Below are positions 21,985-37,416 of a stretch of DNA of 64,000 nucleotides, piece by piece. The number at the start of each line of letters is the position of its first letter. Position 1 is the stretch's first letter. This DNA is from Crambe crambe (Eukaryota > Porifera > Demospongiae > Poecilosclerida > Crambeidae): positions 6,716,501 to 6,780,500 of the forward strand of contig OZ004586.1 of NCBI GenBank assembly GCA_963924555.1. The letters run 5' to 3'. A program made the translations under genes and the position numbers. The notes below the pieces were generated by a model, which worked only from the letters and a program-made list of their open reading frames with translations, made no database searches and was not told the origin of the DNA.

Positions 21985-23352
21985 TTGGAGAGGCTAGTTA
22001 AGGAAGGGACTCTAGAACCTGTACAGTTAGCTGATTGGGCCTCACCAATTGTTGCCGTGTTGAAAAGTGATCAAAAGTCAGTGAGAATCTGTGGAGATTT
22101 CAAGCAGACAGTTAATCCGGTATCTAAGCTGGACTGCTATCCTATACCAAAAGTGGAGGATCTTTTTGCTAGACTGGCAGGGGGAAAGTCCTTCACCAAG
22201 CTCGATCTTAGTCAAGCCTACCAGCAGCTACCCCTGGATGATCAGTCGAAGCAATACGTTGTGATCAACACACCCAAGGGATTATTCCGTTACACCCGGC
22301 TCCCCTATGGAATATCATCTGCACCAGGGATCTTCCAACGAGTAATGGACACAATTCTAAATGGAATCCCAGGAGTTGTGGTTTACTTGGACGACATTCT
22401 AGTCACTGGAGCCACAGCCCAGGACCACTTGAAGTCATTGGAAGAGGTCCTTAAGAGGCTGGAAAAAGCAGGCCTCTGGGCCAAGAAAAACAAATGCCAG
22501 TTTATGGCTCCATCAGTGACATATCTTGGTCATCTGATTGACTCGGAAGGCCTACATCCGTTACCAGAGAAAGTGAAAGCAGTGGAAGCAGCACCACAGC
22601 CACAAAATGTACATCAGTTGAAGTCCTATCTAGGCTTGCTTACTTATTACAGTAAATTCCTCCCGAATATGTCAACCGTTTTAGCTCCACTTTATCACCT
22701 GCTAAGGAGTGATGTAACCTGGGAGTGGAATGCCAAGGAGGAATCGGCCTTCAAAGCTTCAAAGGACCTCCTCACATCATCTGAGTTACTCGCTCATTTC
22801 GATCCAGAATTGAAGATTATGTTGGCCTGTGACGCATCAGCATATGGTGTGGGAGCAGTTTTGGCACACCGCATGCCAGATGGCTCTGAGAAACCTGTGG
22901 GCTATGCCTCCCATTCGTTTTCCAAGGCTGAAAGAAATTATTCACAGCTGGAACGGGAGGGTCTTGCCTGTGTTTTTGGGATCAAACGATTCCGCCAGTA
23001 CTTATTTGGACACCCTTTTGATCTCATCACGGATCACAAACCACTTCTTGCACTACTCAATCAGCACAAGCCAACATCATCCCAAGCATCCGGAAGGATT
23101 CGCCGTTGGTCACTATTCTTGTCTTCCTATGAATATACCATCCAATTCCGGAAGACAGGGGCACATGCTAATGCAGACGCATTGAGCCGGCTGCCGTTGC
23201 CTGAAGCACCTGCAGAAGTCCCTGAGCCACCTGAAGTAGTCCTCCTCATGGATCACCTAAGCGAGTCCCCAGTAACAGCACATTCAGTCATGGACTCGGT
23301 AAGACCCCATTTTATCCAGTATATTGCAGTTTGTCAGGCATGGATGGCCTGA
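21985..23352 (+). pseudogene. Gypsy reverse transcriptase and RNase H
   Basis: A 455-codon open frame. RT motifs include KLDLSQAYQQLPLD and the catalytic YLDD in VVYLDDILVTG (about 22.38 kb). Connection and RNase H follow (LACDASAYGVGAVL, TDHKPLLALL). The catalytic residues look intact, but the frame is separated from protease upstream and integrase downstream by frameshifts. The element therefore cannot make a normal polyprotein. Confidence 0.9.
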
Positions 23353-24586
23353 TAACACTGGAAAGAAGTTCTCTGCCTATGTAGGCAAGAAAGAGGAACT
23401 TTCCGTACACGAAGGTTGCATGTTATGGGGAACTCGGGTAGTCATCCCATTTCAAGGGAGAGAGGGAGTCTTGATGGAGTTACACCAAGGGCACCCAGGA
23501 ATGTCTCGGATGAAAGCCTTATCAAGAATATATGTGTGGTGGCCAGGGTTGGATAAAGCTATTGAAGAATGTGTGAATTCCTGTTCAGAATGTCAACAAC
23601 TGCAATCAGTACCACCAGTTGCACCGCTCCAACCATGGAAGTGGCCTACTCGGCCGTGGGCCAGGGTACATCTGGATTTTGCTGGACCATTGTTTGGACG
23701 AATGTACTTAGTGCTTATCGATGCTCACTCAAAATGGATTGAAGTGTTTCCCACACACTCGTCTACTTCAGCCGTAGTTATAGAACACCTCCGAACAGTT
23801 TTTGCACAGTTTGGTCTTCCAGAGGTGATCGTATCTGACAACGGGTCATGCTTTGTTAGTGAAGAATTTGCATCCTTCTTACTGGCAAATGGGATCAAGC
23901 ATATCACCTCTGCCCCTTATCACCCGGCAACCAATGGGTTGGCTGAGAGAGCGGTACAGATTATAAAGAAAGGGTTAAAGAAGGTGACGAAAGGATCGAT
24001 TCAGACCCGTCTTGCTAGAGTGCTGATGGCTTATCGAGTGACACCACAAACCACTACAGGAGTGTCTCCAGCTGAACTGTTACTTGGACGTCAACCCCGC
24101 ATTCGGTTGGATTTGCTGAAACCAAATCTAGGTGTTAAAGTGGAAGGGAAGCAGCAGAAATAAAAGCTGGAGCATGACAGTTCAGCTCGAGCTAGATCTT
24201 TTAGTATTGGAGACAAAGTCTATGCTCGAAACTTTGGTCAAGGTCAGAAATGTTTACCATGTCAAATACAGGAAATTACTGGTCCTGTATCCTTCTGGAT
24301 CAAGTTGGACAATGGTAGACTGATGCGACATCACCAGGATCATATCTGGATTCGTAAAGGACAGTTGGAGCAAGAACAGTCTCCATCATCAGAACAAATG
24401 TTGCAAGAGGAAGCTTTTATCGAATCTCTCGTTCCTATTGGAACTATTGAGCGGCCTACGGTGGAAGATACTCCTCCTATTCCACCGGTAGACCCACCTC
24501 CGGAAGTTGTTCCCCCAAGGAGCTCTCCACCACGTAAGGAGTACCCTAAAAGACATAGGAGGCCTCCAGACCGATTTTCCAAGTGA
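23324..24586 (+). pseudogene. Gypsy integrase and C-terminal tail
   Basis: The frame holds an HHCC zinc site (LHQGHPGMSRMK and CVNSCSECQQ) and the catalytic core with HLDFAG, EVIVSDNGS and NGLAERAVQ, giving the D, D and E residues. It overlaps the RT frame by 29 bases in a different frame and stops at 24163. The remaining tail is split over two more frames and ends in a Pro-rich segment at 24586. It is the 3' part of the broken element. Confidence 0.85.
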
Positions 24587-24636
24587 TTGTACACTTGACA
24601 ATTAGTATTTCCTTTTTCTTTTTAAGGGGGAGGAAG

Positions 24637-24801
24637 TGTGATATTTGTGGTTATTACGTAATTTTTGTAAGTTACATTCTGTGTGCACATGCTTAAAGGG
24701 ACCTTTTAATTTGATGTATCAATCAGTCAGTGTATTGTCACCATTTGCTAAAAGTGTTCTTGAAGTATTACTAATTCTGGTGCTGGTGCTGCAATACCAC
24801 A
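24637..24801 (+). repeat. 3' LTR (165 bp)
   Basis: TGTGATATTTG...AATACCACA, immediately after the polypurine tract and before the tatag target duplication. Confidence 0.95.
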
Positions 24802-25424
24802 TATAGTATAGTCATTATAGTTATGGTAAGTAAAAGTTTTAAAAAGTGGCGAAAAGTGAATGTGTCTAATATTTGATTTTTACTCAGGACTGTCACATCT
24901 GCAGACACTTATTTTTTTTTATCAGGCTGAGTTTTGATTTGTGTTGTGCCAGTGAGAATTTAGTTTCAATTAATGAAAATCTCAAAACACTACAAGCTGT
25001 GTCATTAATATAATGGATGGTATAGCTTTTACTTAGCTATAGCATAGTAAGGAAAGACACAGATTTCACTAGTCTTAACCAATAACCCATAAACTTAACC
25101 AAATCTTTGCATAGTAGAGGCCATGCACTCTACAGTAGTCTTATCTACTCAGAAGATGTGCCTCCTCCCATGCAGAATAGCTACACATGCACTTCTACCC
25201 TGGCAGCGTATAAAATGTAAAGGTTTTACTTACAAAAACAAGCTCTCAGGGACCTCATCAGATGTACATACTTTATGGCTTCTGCACTTTTAGCAGGAGG
25301 GGGCACATCCCCAAAGATAATTTTGATTTTGATTGGGGGGAGGGGGACAAATAATTTCCCTATACAGTAATCCCCTTGCCCCCTTGTTCCTATAGGGGGG
25401 GGGGGGGGGGGGGGGGGGGGTGTT

Positions 25425-25660
25425 ACCTACATAGAGTCTGTACTTCCACCCACAACTGGGGCCAAGAATTTTGACCATCCATTTTCCATCTTGACTCTTG
25501 ACTTTGGCTAAAAAATTACCTTGACACATACCTTTGTACCTAACTGTGCATGCACCTCTTCAAGTACCATGCCCCTTCCCCAACATTGACCTCCTGTTCT
25601 TCTAGTGCTTGATCATTGACCGAGAGTTTGTCACAGGTGGAAGTACAGACTCTATGTAGG
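25425..25660. repeat. Inverted repeat with 25-bp perfect arms
   Basis: cctacatagagtctgtactt ccacc near 25425-25452 is the reverse complement of the sequence at about 25636-25660. The interior is ~190 bases. A G homopolymer abuts the left arm. Confidence 0.85.
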
Positions 25661-25924
25661 TCACACCTCCCTGTAGCTTGACATTATTGTCATTGTTCGT
25701 TAATCTTCTATCCAAACCCCTCCATCAAAGTTATCTACACCACTGGCGAGTGGATGCTTTACTCACTGTTTATGTTTATGGCTCATTCTTTGATCGTCAC
25801 TTGAGTTGTATCATAGTTCTTTGGTTAATTAAGGTGGCGGGGGCGGGTAGTTTCAAGCCACACCCGGTACCCCCATCAACGTGCAACGTGCACATCTATT
25901 TCCTGTGTTTTCATGTGACTTAAA

Positions 25925-26075
25925 CCGCACGTGTACAGCGGTTTTCCAAAATCTTGCAACTGCAGAAAGCGAGTCACATGATCGATATGAGCAATCTGAC
26001 CAACCAGTTCGCTCCAATCACTTCCGCTTTCCACTTTCCTGTTGCAAGGTTTTGGAAAACCGCTGTACGTACGTT
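25925..26075. repeat. Inverted repeat with ~30-bp arms
   Basis: The arms read gtacagcggttttccaaaat and, inverted, attttggaaaaccgctgtac-like sequence at about 26043-26075. The interior is ~85 bases. It is a small fold-back element. Confidence 0.8.
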
Positions 26076-27037
26076 CGAATTTATTTGCAACCGGAAGTAG
26101 ATTAAAGTGGGCGTGGTTACAAAAATGGCTCGAAGCTGGAAAAGCGTTCTTTCTGCAGTCTCAAGACATTTCGCTTCCCTTTAACAGCTAATACTGTTTC
26201 TAAGGAGGGTATTCAGTATATTTATGGCTACTGCTTCGAGGAACTGGTAAAAGGAGTGCTGTGACAGTTAAAACTAAGACAGTAAGTGCAGGACAATCAG
26301 GATGCAGGATCTGTGGGTCATATTTTGCTACAATCATCACTGAACTAGTTTGCTGAGTTCTGGGGTTGTAGCCTTTGCGTTATGGTTATGTCCGGCGAAA
26401 GTATAGCTACATTTCATGTGGTGGGTGCCATATTTGCAAGAGATTGGAGCTCCACTTGGCCTCATGCCCTAGGCTAGGCGACATGCATGCCTAGGCTAGG
26501 CGACATGCACCCTCTCTCCTTGTTAGTTATGTATATAGTGAAAAGTAAATATGTAAGCTCAACATGGCCTCCCAGGATGATACTATACCAATAATTTACC
26601 ATCAAAGTAGCTACCTGTATGATTATTTCTTCCTTTAACTTGCAGGAACACAATTTCAGTCAAATCGTACCGTGTTGGAGTCTAGATTAAACAAAGTTCT
26701 ATGGTCTTGACAGCTGGTCATGCATTATGTCATGGAAATAAAAACGATCATGGGCAAATAAAGAAAACTATTGAACAAGAATTTGTTGAGTGCAGGCACT
26801 ACTACTGCCATGAAAGGCACACATTTATTCAACAGCTCATATGTACAAACACAGACATGGGACAATAAAGATCAATGGATAAAATCAAACACATTAGAAC
26901 TAAGCTAGATTACTTATGAATGGAGCAGGTTTGTGTTAAGGATATGTCCGGCGAAACTATGAGGCTAGTCAAATTCACTAAAATGCCTGTTCAAGCCAAA
27001 ATGATGTTCTCCTAATATCACTATTGTGAAGCCCCTA

Positions 27038-27304
27038 CTACAAATGCGTTTTCAATATCCAAGAGTCTCTGCTTCCGGTGTTAGCTATGCCAGTACAAGG
27101 AAATCCTGTCAGGACGCCATCAGTGCACCACCCCAGGTTGCTATGCAAATAATCTCTATTTTTCACACTCAATAATTGCAATGCAATCTTATCATTAGGC
27201 TGATAGGCTTTCTCATCACTGGTACAACACAGTGATGAACATTCTACCACTTCAGAACATTCTACTGCTTTAGAACATACCACTTTAGTGCCAAGCCTTT
27301 GCAC
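27038..27304 (-). CDS. Unrecognised Cys-rich open frame, 88 aa
   Basis: The frame MQRLGTKVVCSKAVECSEVV and onward has a cysteine-containing N-terminal half and a C-terminal half with LGWCTDGVLTGFPCTG. It is open for 88 codons in AT-rich DNA. No splice site, signal peptide or homologue is evident to me. It could be chance or part of a decayed repeat. Confidence 0.25.
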   Translation of the reverse strand: MQRLGTKVVCSKAVECSEVVECSSLCCTSDEKAYQPNDKIALQLLSVKNRDYLHSNLGWCTDGVLTGFPCTGIANTGSRDSWILKTHL

Positions 27305-28982
27305 AGAGAGCTATACCTATACCTATATGCTTTGCTCATAAAGCACTTGAATTTAATATTGCTAGTATTATTACTAGTCTATGTAGTTATTACTATTAAT
27401 AAGGTAACCTAACCTGTGATTTAAGTTCAGGCTCTTTTCTCTTGTGTATATCAAATACAGTGCCTTAATGGCATGATTGCACTTGTCATTTTAAACATAA
27501 TTCATAACAATAATAATTTTTAAAAACATCCATAAAGAATTATAAATAATAGCTAATGAGCGGTATTAGTGGACTGAAAACTGTGGCTACTGAATGATAG
27601 CTATAGCTAGCTACATGCAGTTGCAAATACCTTGGCACAAACTCTGGACACAATGTATATAGCTAAATAACAACATGATACTATAGCTACTGGTGGCAGG
27701 TTTAATTACTCAAGATAATGTTTTAAGTTCATCTACAAAAATAATGATAGCTATAGCAATTAATTTTACCAAGATGCATAATAGCTGCTGTAACTGATTA
27801 AAATTCACTGCATCTGAATAATAAAGTACTCTCTAGACACTCCATTAAAAAATTTGTCTTTTTTAGATGAGGCTGCATGGAATACTTTAAGTAATCTAGC
27901 CAGGTTCTTGAGATCATCCATTTTAGCAGTTTGTACTTGTAGCTAATGTAAATTCAGCTGGCACATGTCCACAACTCACATCAACTAGTACAAGCATTAG
28001 CTTCTAAAGGACAGGAGTATAGCTATCTTCTTGCTCTATTCAAGTTGCCACTGCTAAAGATGTGGTCTGATAGCTAGCTAGTTCCTCCTTTCCTGAGTCT
28101 GACTTTGAGCCACCATCGAGAAAAAAAAAGCACTAAACTATGAAGCAACAATGAAATTTTATTCCATAATGAGAAAATGTTCTCAGAGTTGGGAGAATTT
28201 AAGTTTAACTAGCTAGTTGGTTTATGTACGAATAAGATCATAGTGAAGGTGCCTTCTGTTATTGCATGCAATGAATCAGGGAGATCACTACAGCACACAG
28301 GAGTCAAGATGAGAAAACATGGAAAAAGCATGACCCATGCACATCCAAGCCAGTGAGGCTGTTTTGCTTGCTGCAAAAGCAGCCAAAAATGGAACTGTGT
28401 GTTTTATCATTGGGAGAAGGATGGAATAGTCCCACTGAAGAAAGTATAGTTAGATGTCAGTCAAGATCATATTGGAATGGCGCTTCTACTCTTTCTGGAA
28501 AGAAAATAGCTTGCAAGCTACTAACAGCACTGAAGGAATTTTTACCACCTTGACATCTCTGCGGGAAAACTCTCCAACAAGAGCAGAGAGTCTTTGAAGG
28601 AGATATGCTCTAGTAAGAGTTGTGTGTGTAGATCTTTATTGTTGTGCATTCATGTTAGCCTCGTCCCCAGGGGATTCCACGCGCAATAATGTGTCACTGT
28701 TTAATGTCTAGCTATGTGCTAGTTGTGTATGTGCTAAGTTACGTAGTTTTTTTTGTTGTTGTTTTTTTGTATGCAGTCCACACCCCTCCCCCTTCCCACC
28801 ATCCCCAAGTGTCTTGTATGGAGAGATAAAGGCAATGAACTAATGTGGGAAGGAGAATAATGATTTTTGGTGTAGTAGCTAGTGGTTTGAGACATGTACA
28901 GGTATACCATATAATTATTTGTATAGCAAAATAAAACATGTATAGCTATATAGCTGTAGAGAAGCAGTTGCATTATAATTAG
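27305..28982. other. Gene-free stretch
   Basis: AT-rich sequence. An open frame at 28353-28553 has no support beyond its length. A gcctcgtccccagg motif at 28660 matches the end of the MITE at 55664. Confidence 0.45.
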
Positions 28983-30717
<1,735 letters not shown>

Positions 30718-30889
30718 GGTCCAGCCGGTATGCCGTTATCTGCCCCGAATATGTTGTTAGAATAGATCTGAGGGGCGTAGCTGTTTTGCCTGCCAAAAAT
30801 ATAAAAAGAATGGGTGTGGCTTGTAGCACAAGATGCGGGTGGGTGTGGCTTGTGAGATAAAGTAGTGGTAAAGGGTCGACTTCGTCAAA
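30718..30889. promoter_or_regulatory. Putative bidirectional promoter between S2 and CARD gene A
   Basis: These 172 bases separate the two divergent start codons, so the 5' UTRs and promoters of both genes must lie here or overlap. Two copies of gggtgtggctt-type GC motifs and an aatataaaaag TATA-like stretch (about 30800) are visible. The A-proximal ~100 bases are conserved upstream of CARD gene B (37490-37588). Bidirectional function is inferred from the spacing. Confidence 0.5.
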
Positions 30890-33602
30890 ATGGCTGAAGG
30901 TGAGTAAGAGTATAATGATAGCTAGCTAGGCACATAATAATCACTTTAAAAAAAATACTATTTTCTACAAGATCCTATCCCAAGAGATGTCTGTGATACT
31001 GTTTTCAATGAGCTACATGATGAACTCCAGAGATTCCTCAACTTTGAAAAAATCTACCCTTTTCTAAACACCTACCACCTTCTTGACTCACTGGATCAGT
31101 CCATCCTGACCAACCCTAATACCACAACCGAAAAGAAAGTGGATGTCGTAATAGATTGGCTTCCCAGATGTAACCACTCTGACTATCTCACTCCTTTCAT
31201 AAAATGTTTGAGAGAGAGCTCAGAAGAGGCTGGGGATGCACACGCTGTATTGGCTGATGAATTCGAGAGGTTGTCCAGAGCAGAACTTCAAAAAAATACT
31301 ACAGGTAACCTCCCATATGCTATAGCTAATTGCCATCCAATTTTATAACTATCTGCATGGTCACTTCCTCTGAGGTCATTCCAGACAATATACCTGTAGT
31401 TATAATTACCAAATTAGGCATTCATCAGTGCATTAAGGAAATGTTGAACACAAGCCAGTGCTAACCCTTAGCAGGGTGCTGTACACCAGTCCACAGATGC
31501 AGAGCTCACCTTGTAGTCTCACACAGCCTAAAGCCTTTCTAGGTAATGGTCGTTCCAGAATGAAGCCCTTTTTGACTCTATAATTCTCATTCTGGCCATT
31601 GGGGTCCCCTATTTTGAAGAAGTAGCTACCCAAAACTTTATGACATCAGTTCAATTAAAAATAAAGACACTATATATAAATGAAAGTCATGTAAATTGAC
31701 TAATACAGTCAATAATAATGGCATATCTCGACTGCATGAGCATCAATATTATGAAGGGAATGCAACATTCACTTGAATTTACGATCATAATCATGCATCT
31801 GACCTGAATGAAGTAAGCAACTTTAATGGCACAATTTTATTGCTTATTGATGTTGATTGATGGATGTGGTTTCTTTATTATTGTTGTTGTTGTTGTTGTT
31901 GTCGTTGTTGTTGTTGTTGTGCAGTTTTTGTCACGAGCAACACTTACAACACAGAGAGCTTTAGAGCTACTACAGAGATGATACCTGTTTCTGGACCCAA
32001 TTATGAATTTACAAATCCAAAGAAAGGTATGCTCACTGTCCTTCTATGCCATGTAAGCATTGCAGAACATGAGTACAGTGCATGGATAATGGTCAGTATA
32101 AGCAGGTCACCTCTCAACAGCCGCAGGGATCCAATTAAATCCCAAGAGGTTTATTAGTGTACATTTCAACCTGAGTTAGCAGGCCACCTCTTTATAACAG
32201 CCATTTCTTGCTGGCCCAAGGGTGACCACTATAACCAGGTTCCATGGACTATAGTAGAACTGGTGGATCCACACGGTTTACATTTGTAGGTTTAAAGGAG
32301 TATATGTGTTGTCAGAGGCTGCTCCTATAAACATGAATGAAACCAGTTATGTGTAGCTATAGCATTTCATACACTATTTTTATTTGGTATTGGGGATGAA
32401 ACTTATAATTAAACCACTCTGTATTGAGACCATGCACTTTACCACTACAACCAGCAAAGGTTCCAAATTCTCCCCCTTTTTGCCTGGTCAATGAAACTTT
32501 GGAAATGATAGAACCATTGTATCAACGATTAATTTTACACTGATCTTCCCATTATGAGCTATGTCATGATAATGTATATGCATGCTTTTTGATGTTCATA
32601 GCTTTTTGGAAGAACAGAACATTCTATAGTTGTATATGTGCAACCACTTCCCTGGTCATCATTTCGTTCATATGGGTGATTCTCACCATTGTGTTTGAGA
32701 CAGCTACGCCATCAAACTTAGTCGCACACAAAATGTTAATTTTTGGCTCAGAAACCATTCCCTTGGAAACAGATGTCCCCCATCAACAGTGGCTACAGTC
32801 AATTGATGTACATTTTGAAAAATCTGATTGCTCAGGACAAGTTATAGTCATTGGATCAAAATGTTCAAGTTTGCCGACAAGAGAGAGCTTCATTCCCTAT
32901 ATAGACAATCCTGAATTCATCTATGCATTGCGTGGTTCCGAATTCAACATCACTGTTCCTGACACGGAAGATATCCGAACAGACCCTCCTAACCTGTGGT
33001 TCACTCATACCCTGGAAGCTTACCAATCACTAAACGAGCAATTGTCTCCAGGAGGATTTCATGAGTTTAGTTGCAATGGACCACTCCCTCAGGGTTTTTC
33101 ATGTTTTCAGTCAGAACCATACATTGGCTCATCCCTGATCTTCAACACTACTGACCCAGGCTACTACAGCTTCATATTGACTAATTCACAAGATAATGAG
33201 GTAGTACCAGTAAATGGGATTGAATGGTCTTATCACAATATCACGTATGACTTTAATGTCATATTATATACTTCAAATTACTCCTTCATTCAACCACGAA
33301 TATTGGTACATGGAACAAAGACCTCAACTGTGAAGTTATCTCATTTTTTTGACTTCAATACACCTTCATGTGCTCTTCTTAACTTCAAATGTCGTACTGG
33401 CTCACAGGATAGGAGTTCATTCACGTATAACGTTATGATTTCAAACCTGATTCATCGTGCTGATATTGTTGTGTTAATTTTGCTTCTTTATATATTCATA
33501 TCTTTCCTTATAGTGGGACTGATGACTCTGTATTATTGTAAAGTGTGTAAGAAAATTTCAGTATGTTTTAGTGGCCATGGTTATCTCTCTATTAATAATT
33601 AG
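30890..33602 (+). CDS. CARD gene A: CARD-TM-ectodomain-TM protein, 481 aa
   Basis: Four exons: 30890-30899, 30972-31304, 31925-32026 and 32602-33602; every internal junction is phase 1 with GT-AG sites and the frame is open (1446 nt). Exon 2 encodes a CARD (about residues 5-105) with the death-fold helix pattern, including YHLLDSLDQSILTNPNTTTE, KKVDVVIDWLPRC and DYLTPFIKCLRESSEEAGDA. Exon 3 adds a 34-residue Ser/Thr-rich juxtamembrane segment. Exon 4 has TM1 (about 158-180), a ~254-residue ectodomain with at least four N-glycosylation sequons, paired-looking cysteines and motifs LWFTHTLEA, YALRGS, PGYYSFI and WSYHNITYDF, then TM2 (about 437-463) and a short tail. Death-fold domains recruit signalling partners in the cytosol, so N-in, C-in topology is expected. 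The ectodomain fold is not recognised. This is the best intact plus-strand member. Confidence 0.85.
31876..31921 (+). repeat. (TTG)n microsatellite at the acceptor of CARD A exon 3
   Basis: A (TTG)n run ends directly in the acceptor tgtgcag, forming its upstream tract. Confidence 0.9.
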
Positions 33603-34455
33603 TATTTTTTGTACCTATTACACAATGAGTGATGACGATAATAATATTAATAGCTAAGCCCCAAGGATATGCACTGTAATGTCAGGTAGCTAATTGCCAG
33701 CTAGCTATAGTGACAGACACAGATAGTGCTCTCATCATGCTCTCGGAAAATTCCATTGAGCTGGGGATTCCATATTCCCTGAGGGGATGCAAAATACCCT
33801 GAGTGTATTTGGCTCAGGGATGCCAAATACCCTAGGGTATTTTACTTGGGGGTGCCAAAAACCGAGGATGCCAGATTCCCTGTGACACCGGGACTTTACC
33901 AATGAATTATTAGTAGCTATATGGGAGGTGGGAGCTTGTTTTATCATGTCCGGGCAGTCACTAGCTTGATAGCTACAACTCTGTCTCAGGCATGTGCTTT
34001 CCTAATGCAGTTAATTCAAATTGAAAGAATACAATGGTAGAAAATGTAAAATAATGTAGTGTCCTTAAAGGCTAATGACTAGTTGTGTTTTTGCACTGGC
34101 CAATGTGTTGAAGTTTGATCATAAAATGAGGAGTCATCTTGTTCAGTGTTTCACTAATGAAAATTTTTTTACCCCTTCCTTATACTGATCATTACATTTA
34201 TATTTTAAGATGCCCCGAGTTATGTATGATACTATGTTCTGCTGTGACCCCTTCCAAGCGTATTTTGCAATAAAAACGTCTACTGAAATTACTACTGGAC
34301 CTGTCCTAAGTGTGTGAATTCTATATAGTCAGTGTTATTACTCACCACCTATTTTGGTTTTGTCAAACTAGCTATAACAGTTGATTTTAGCTTTACTGTT
34401 ATTATTGTTATTCTAATGATTAATAATTCATCATGTGATCATGATTGTTATTAGA
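33603..34455. other. Gene-free stretch
   Basis: 3' flank of CARD gene A. Around 33770-33890 the motifs ttccctgaggg, taccctgagtg and taccctagggtat recur, a degenerate short-period repeat. Nothing coding is seen. Confidence 0.5.
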
Positions 34456-34737
34456 TAAGGGAAAAAGCATTTCGTGAAATGAAAAAAGATATAGGGATGA
34501 CCACTGCTCAAAAAAGTAAGGAAACAAGAAGGATGGAATCTTTGTTCTGTATATCCAGCCAACAATCCCTACATATACGTCGGGTAGCTTCAGATTATAG
34601 TGTAGTAATGTACATATATGTAGGGATTGTTGGCTGGATATACAGAACAAAGATTCCATCCTTCTTGTTTCCTTACTTTTTTGAGCAGTGGTCATCCCTA
34701 CATCTTTTTTTCATTTCACGAAATGCTTTTTCCCTTA
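34456..34737. mobile_element. Large palindromic fold-back element
   Basis: Arms of roughly 120 bases are almost perfect reverse complements (taagggaaaaagcatttcgt ... and the mirrored end ...tttttccctta) around a ~40-base spacer. TA flanks both ends, suggesting a TA target site. Confidence 0.9.
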
Positions 34738-34807
34738 CTTGTTCCTGGTCTTTTTTTCCTCTCTTTTATGGTTTTAGCTATGTATAGAGTTCATTCTTCT
34801 ATGTGTA

Positions 34808-34870
34808 CAGGGGCGGATCTAGCACTTGAAATTGATAGTCTTCCACCTGTCACTTGCGCGCGCGGAGCCA
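34808..34870. mobile_element. MITE fragment truncating CARD copy F
   Basis: It starts caggggcggatctagcactt and matches the left end of the element at 131-472. It abuts the broken CARD exon at about 34870. Confidence 0.6.
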
Positions 34871-35073
34871 AGGTAGTCAGACTGCTTGTACTTGGGGAGC
34901 CAACCTACAACAATGTCCACTTTCATTTCAGTTATGATTTTAATATCAGTTAGGATGGACTGATCCAGTGAGTCAAGGAGAAGGTAGGAGTTGAGCAATG
35001 GGTAGATGCTGTGAAAGTTGAGGTATGTCCTGAGTTTTTCATGCTGCATCACAGACATCTCTTGGGATAGAAT
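34871..35073 (-). pseudogene. CARD copy F: truncated CARD exon
   Basis: The exon 5' end at 35073 has the family acceptor (aataatag|ATTCTATCCC) and encodes PRDVCDA, then an internal 14-nt deletion causes a frameshift. The CARD is readable again as YLNFHSIYPLLNSYLLLDSL and VDIVVGWLPKYKQSDYL, and stops at a MITE junction. It is closest to copy C. No first exon or ectodomain is present. It lies head-to-head with the eIF4E pseudogene, mirroring the arrangement of E with intact eIF4E. Confidence 0.8.
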
Positions 35074-35267
35074 CTATTATTATAATCTCATTAGCTAGCT
35101 AGCAGGCAATACTATCCACCGACAAGGATAGGGATACATCAGTCGACATCTCTCCAGCACGGCGTCATTCGACGCGCGCGCGATAAAGTGTTTATGGACT
35201 TGATGTCCTTTTCCAAGTCTGACAGTTTGTAAAGTCTGTTAATTTATGCTATATCATTTATATGCTT

Positions 35268-36864
<1,597 letters not shown>

Positions 36865-36894
36865 GTATGTATTATCATGTAACTACCACCAATG

Positions 36895-37115
36895 GTAAAC
36901 ACCATCCATGCCATGCCACGCCCCTCACTTATTGAGCTGAGTCCAATGTAGACCATCCATGCCACACCCCTCACTTGTTGGACAGTTCTCAGTGAACTGA
37001 GTCCAATGGTGGGTGTATCACCACCATCCATGCCACACCCCTAACATTGGTACTCATTGGACAGCTCTGAGTGAGCTGAGTCCAATGGTAAACCTATCAC
37101 CATCATCCATGCATG
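36895..37115. repeat. Minisatellite, ~2-3 units, shared with eIF4E intron 5
   Basis: Units contain caccatccatgcca, cccctcac, tcattggacagctctgagtg and gagtccaatggt. They are homologous to the longer array at 59640-60440, which follows the same exon in the intact gene. Confidence 0.9.
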
Positions 37116-37134
37116 ACTAGTCTCATGAACCAGA

Positions 37135-37416
37135 CCTTTCACCTTTGATCCCTGCATGGAGGGAAAGGGTCTGGTCAACACTCCACACAAGTTTTGCACC
37201 CGTGGGATATACAAAATTAAAAATTGATGGGCGGGTGCAATTCGTGTGTGAATAATAATAGTATAACCCTTGGTGTATAATCGACAAATTTTCTCTTAGT
37301 AAATAATGATGTATTCTGACATAACGCAATCTGCCAAGATCCTGGCACTGACACAAAACTTGTGTGGATTGTTTACCAGACCCTTTCCCTCCCCGCAGGG
37401 GTCAAAGGTAAAAGGC
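37135..37416. mobile_element. MITE with ~65-bp TIRs
   Basis: The left arm contains acctttgatccctgcatgg, gagggaaagggtctggt and ccacacaagttttg. The right arm mirrors these with few changes, ending in ggggtcaaaggtaaaaggc. There is no coding capacity. Confidence 0.85.

Larger units (their letters stand above)
20427..24806 (+). mobile_element. Ty3/Gypsy LTR retrotransposon, full length but broken
   Basis: 5' LTR 20432-20615 and 3' LTR 24637-24801 both run TGTG(G/A)TATTTG...ATACCACA. They are flanked by the 5-bp target duplication tatag (20427-20431 and 24802-24806). A primer-binding site starts at 20621 (tggcgacgaggtacgg) and a polypurine tract (aagggggaggaag) abuts the 3' LTR. Internal order is gag, zinc knuckles, protease, RT, RNase H, integrase, as in Ty3/Gypsy. 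The LTRs differ by two indels of 9-10 bp and a few substitutions, so the insertion is not new. Frameshifts and a protease active-site change make it inactive. Confidence 0.95.
24807..27037. other. Gene-free stretch with fold-back repeats
   Basis: Besides the two inverted repeats listed separately there is a duplicated ctaggctaggcgacatgca motif (about 26470-26508) and the motif tatgtccggcgaaa at about 26389 and 26944. No exon can be supported. Confidence 0.5.

Noticed and set aside
34479..34953. Overlapping open frames on both strands at 34.4-34.95 kb
   Set aside because: They are produced by the palindromic element, which reads the same on both strands, and by antisense of the CARD F fragment.
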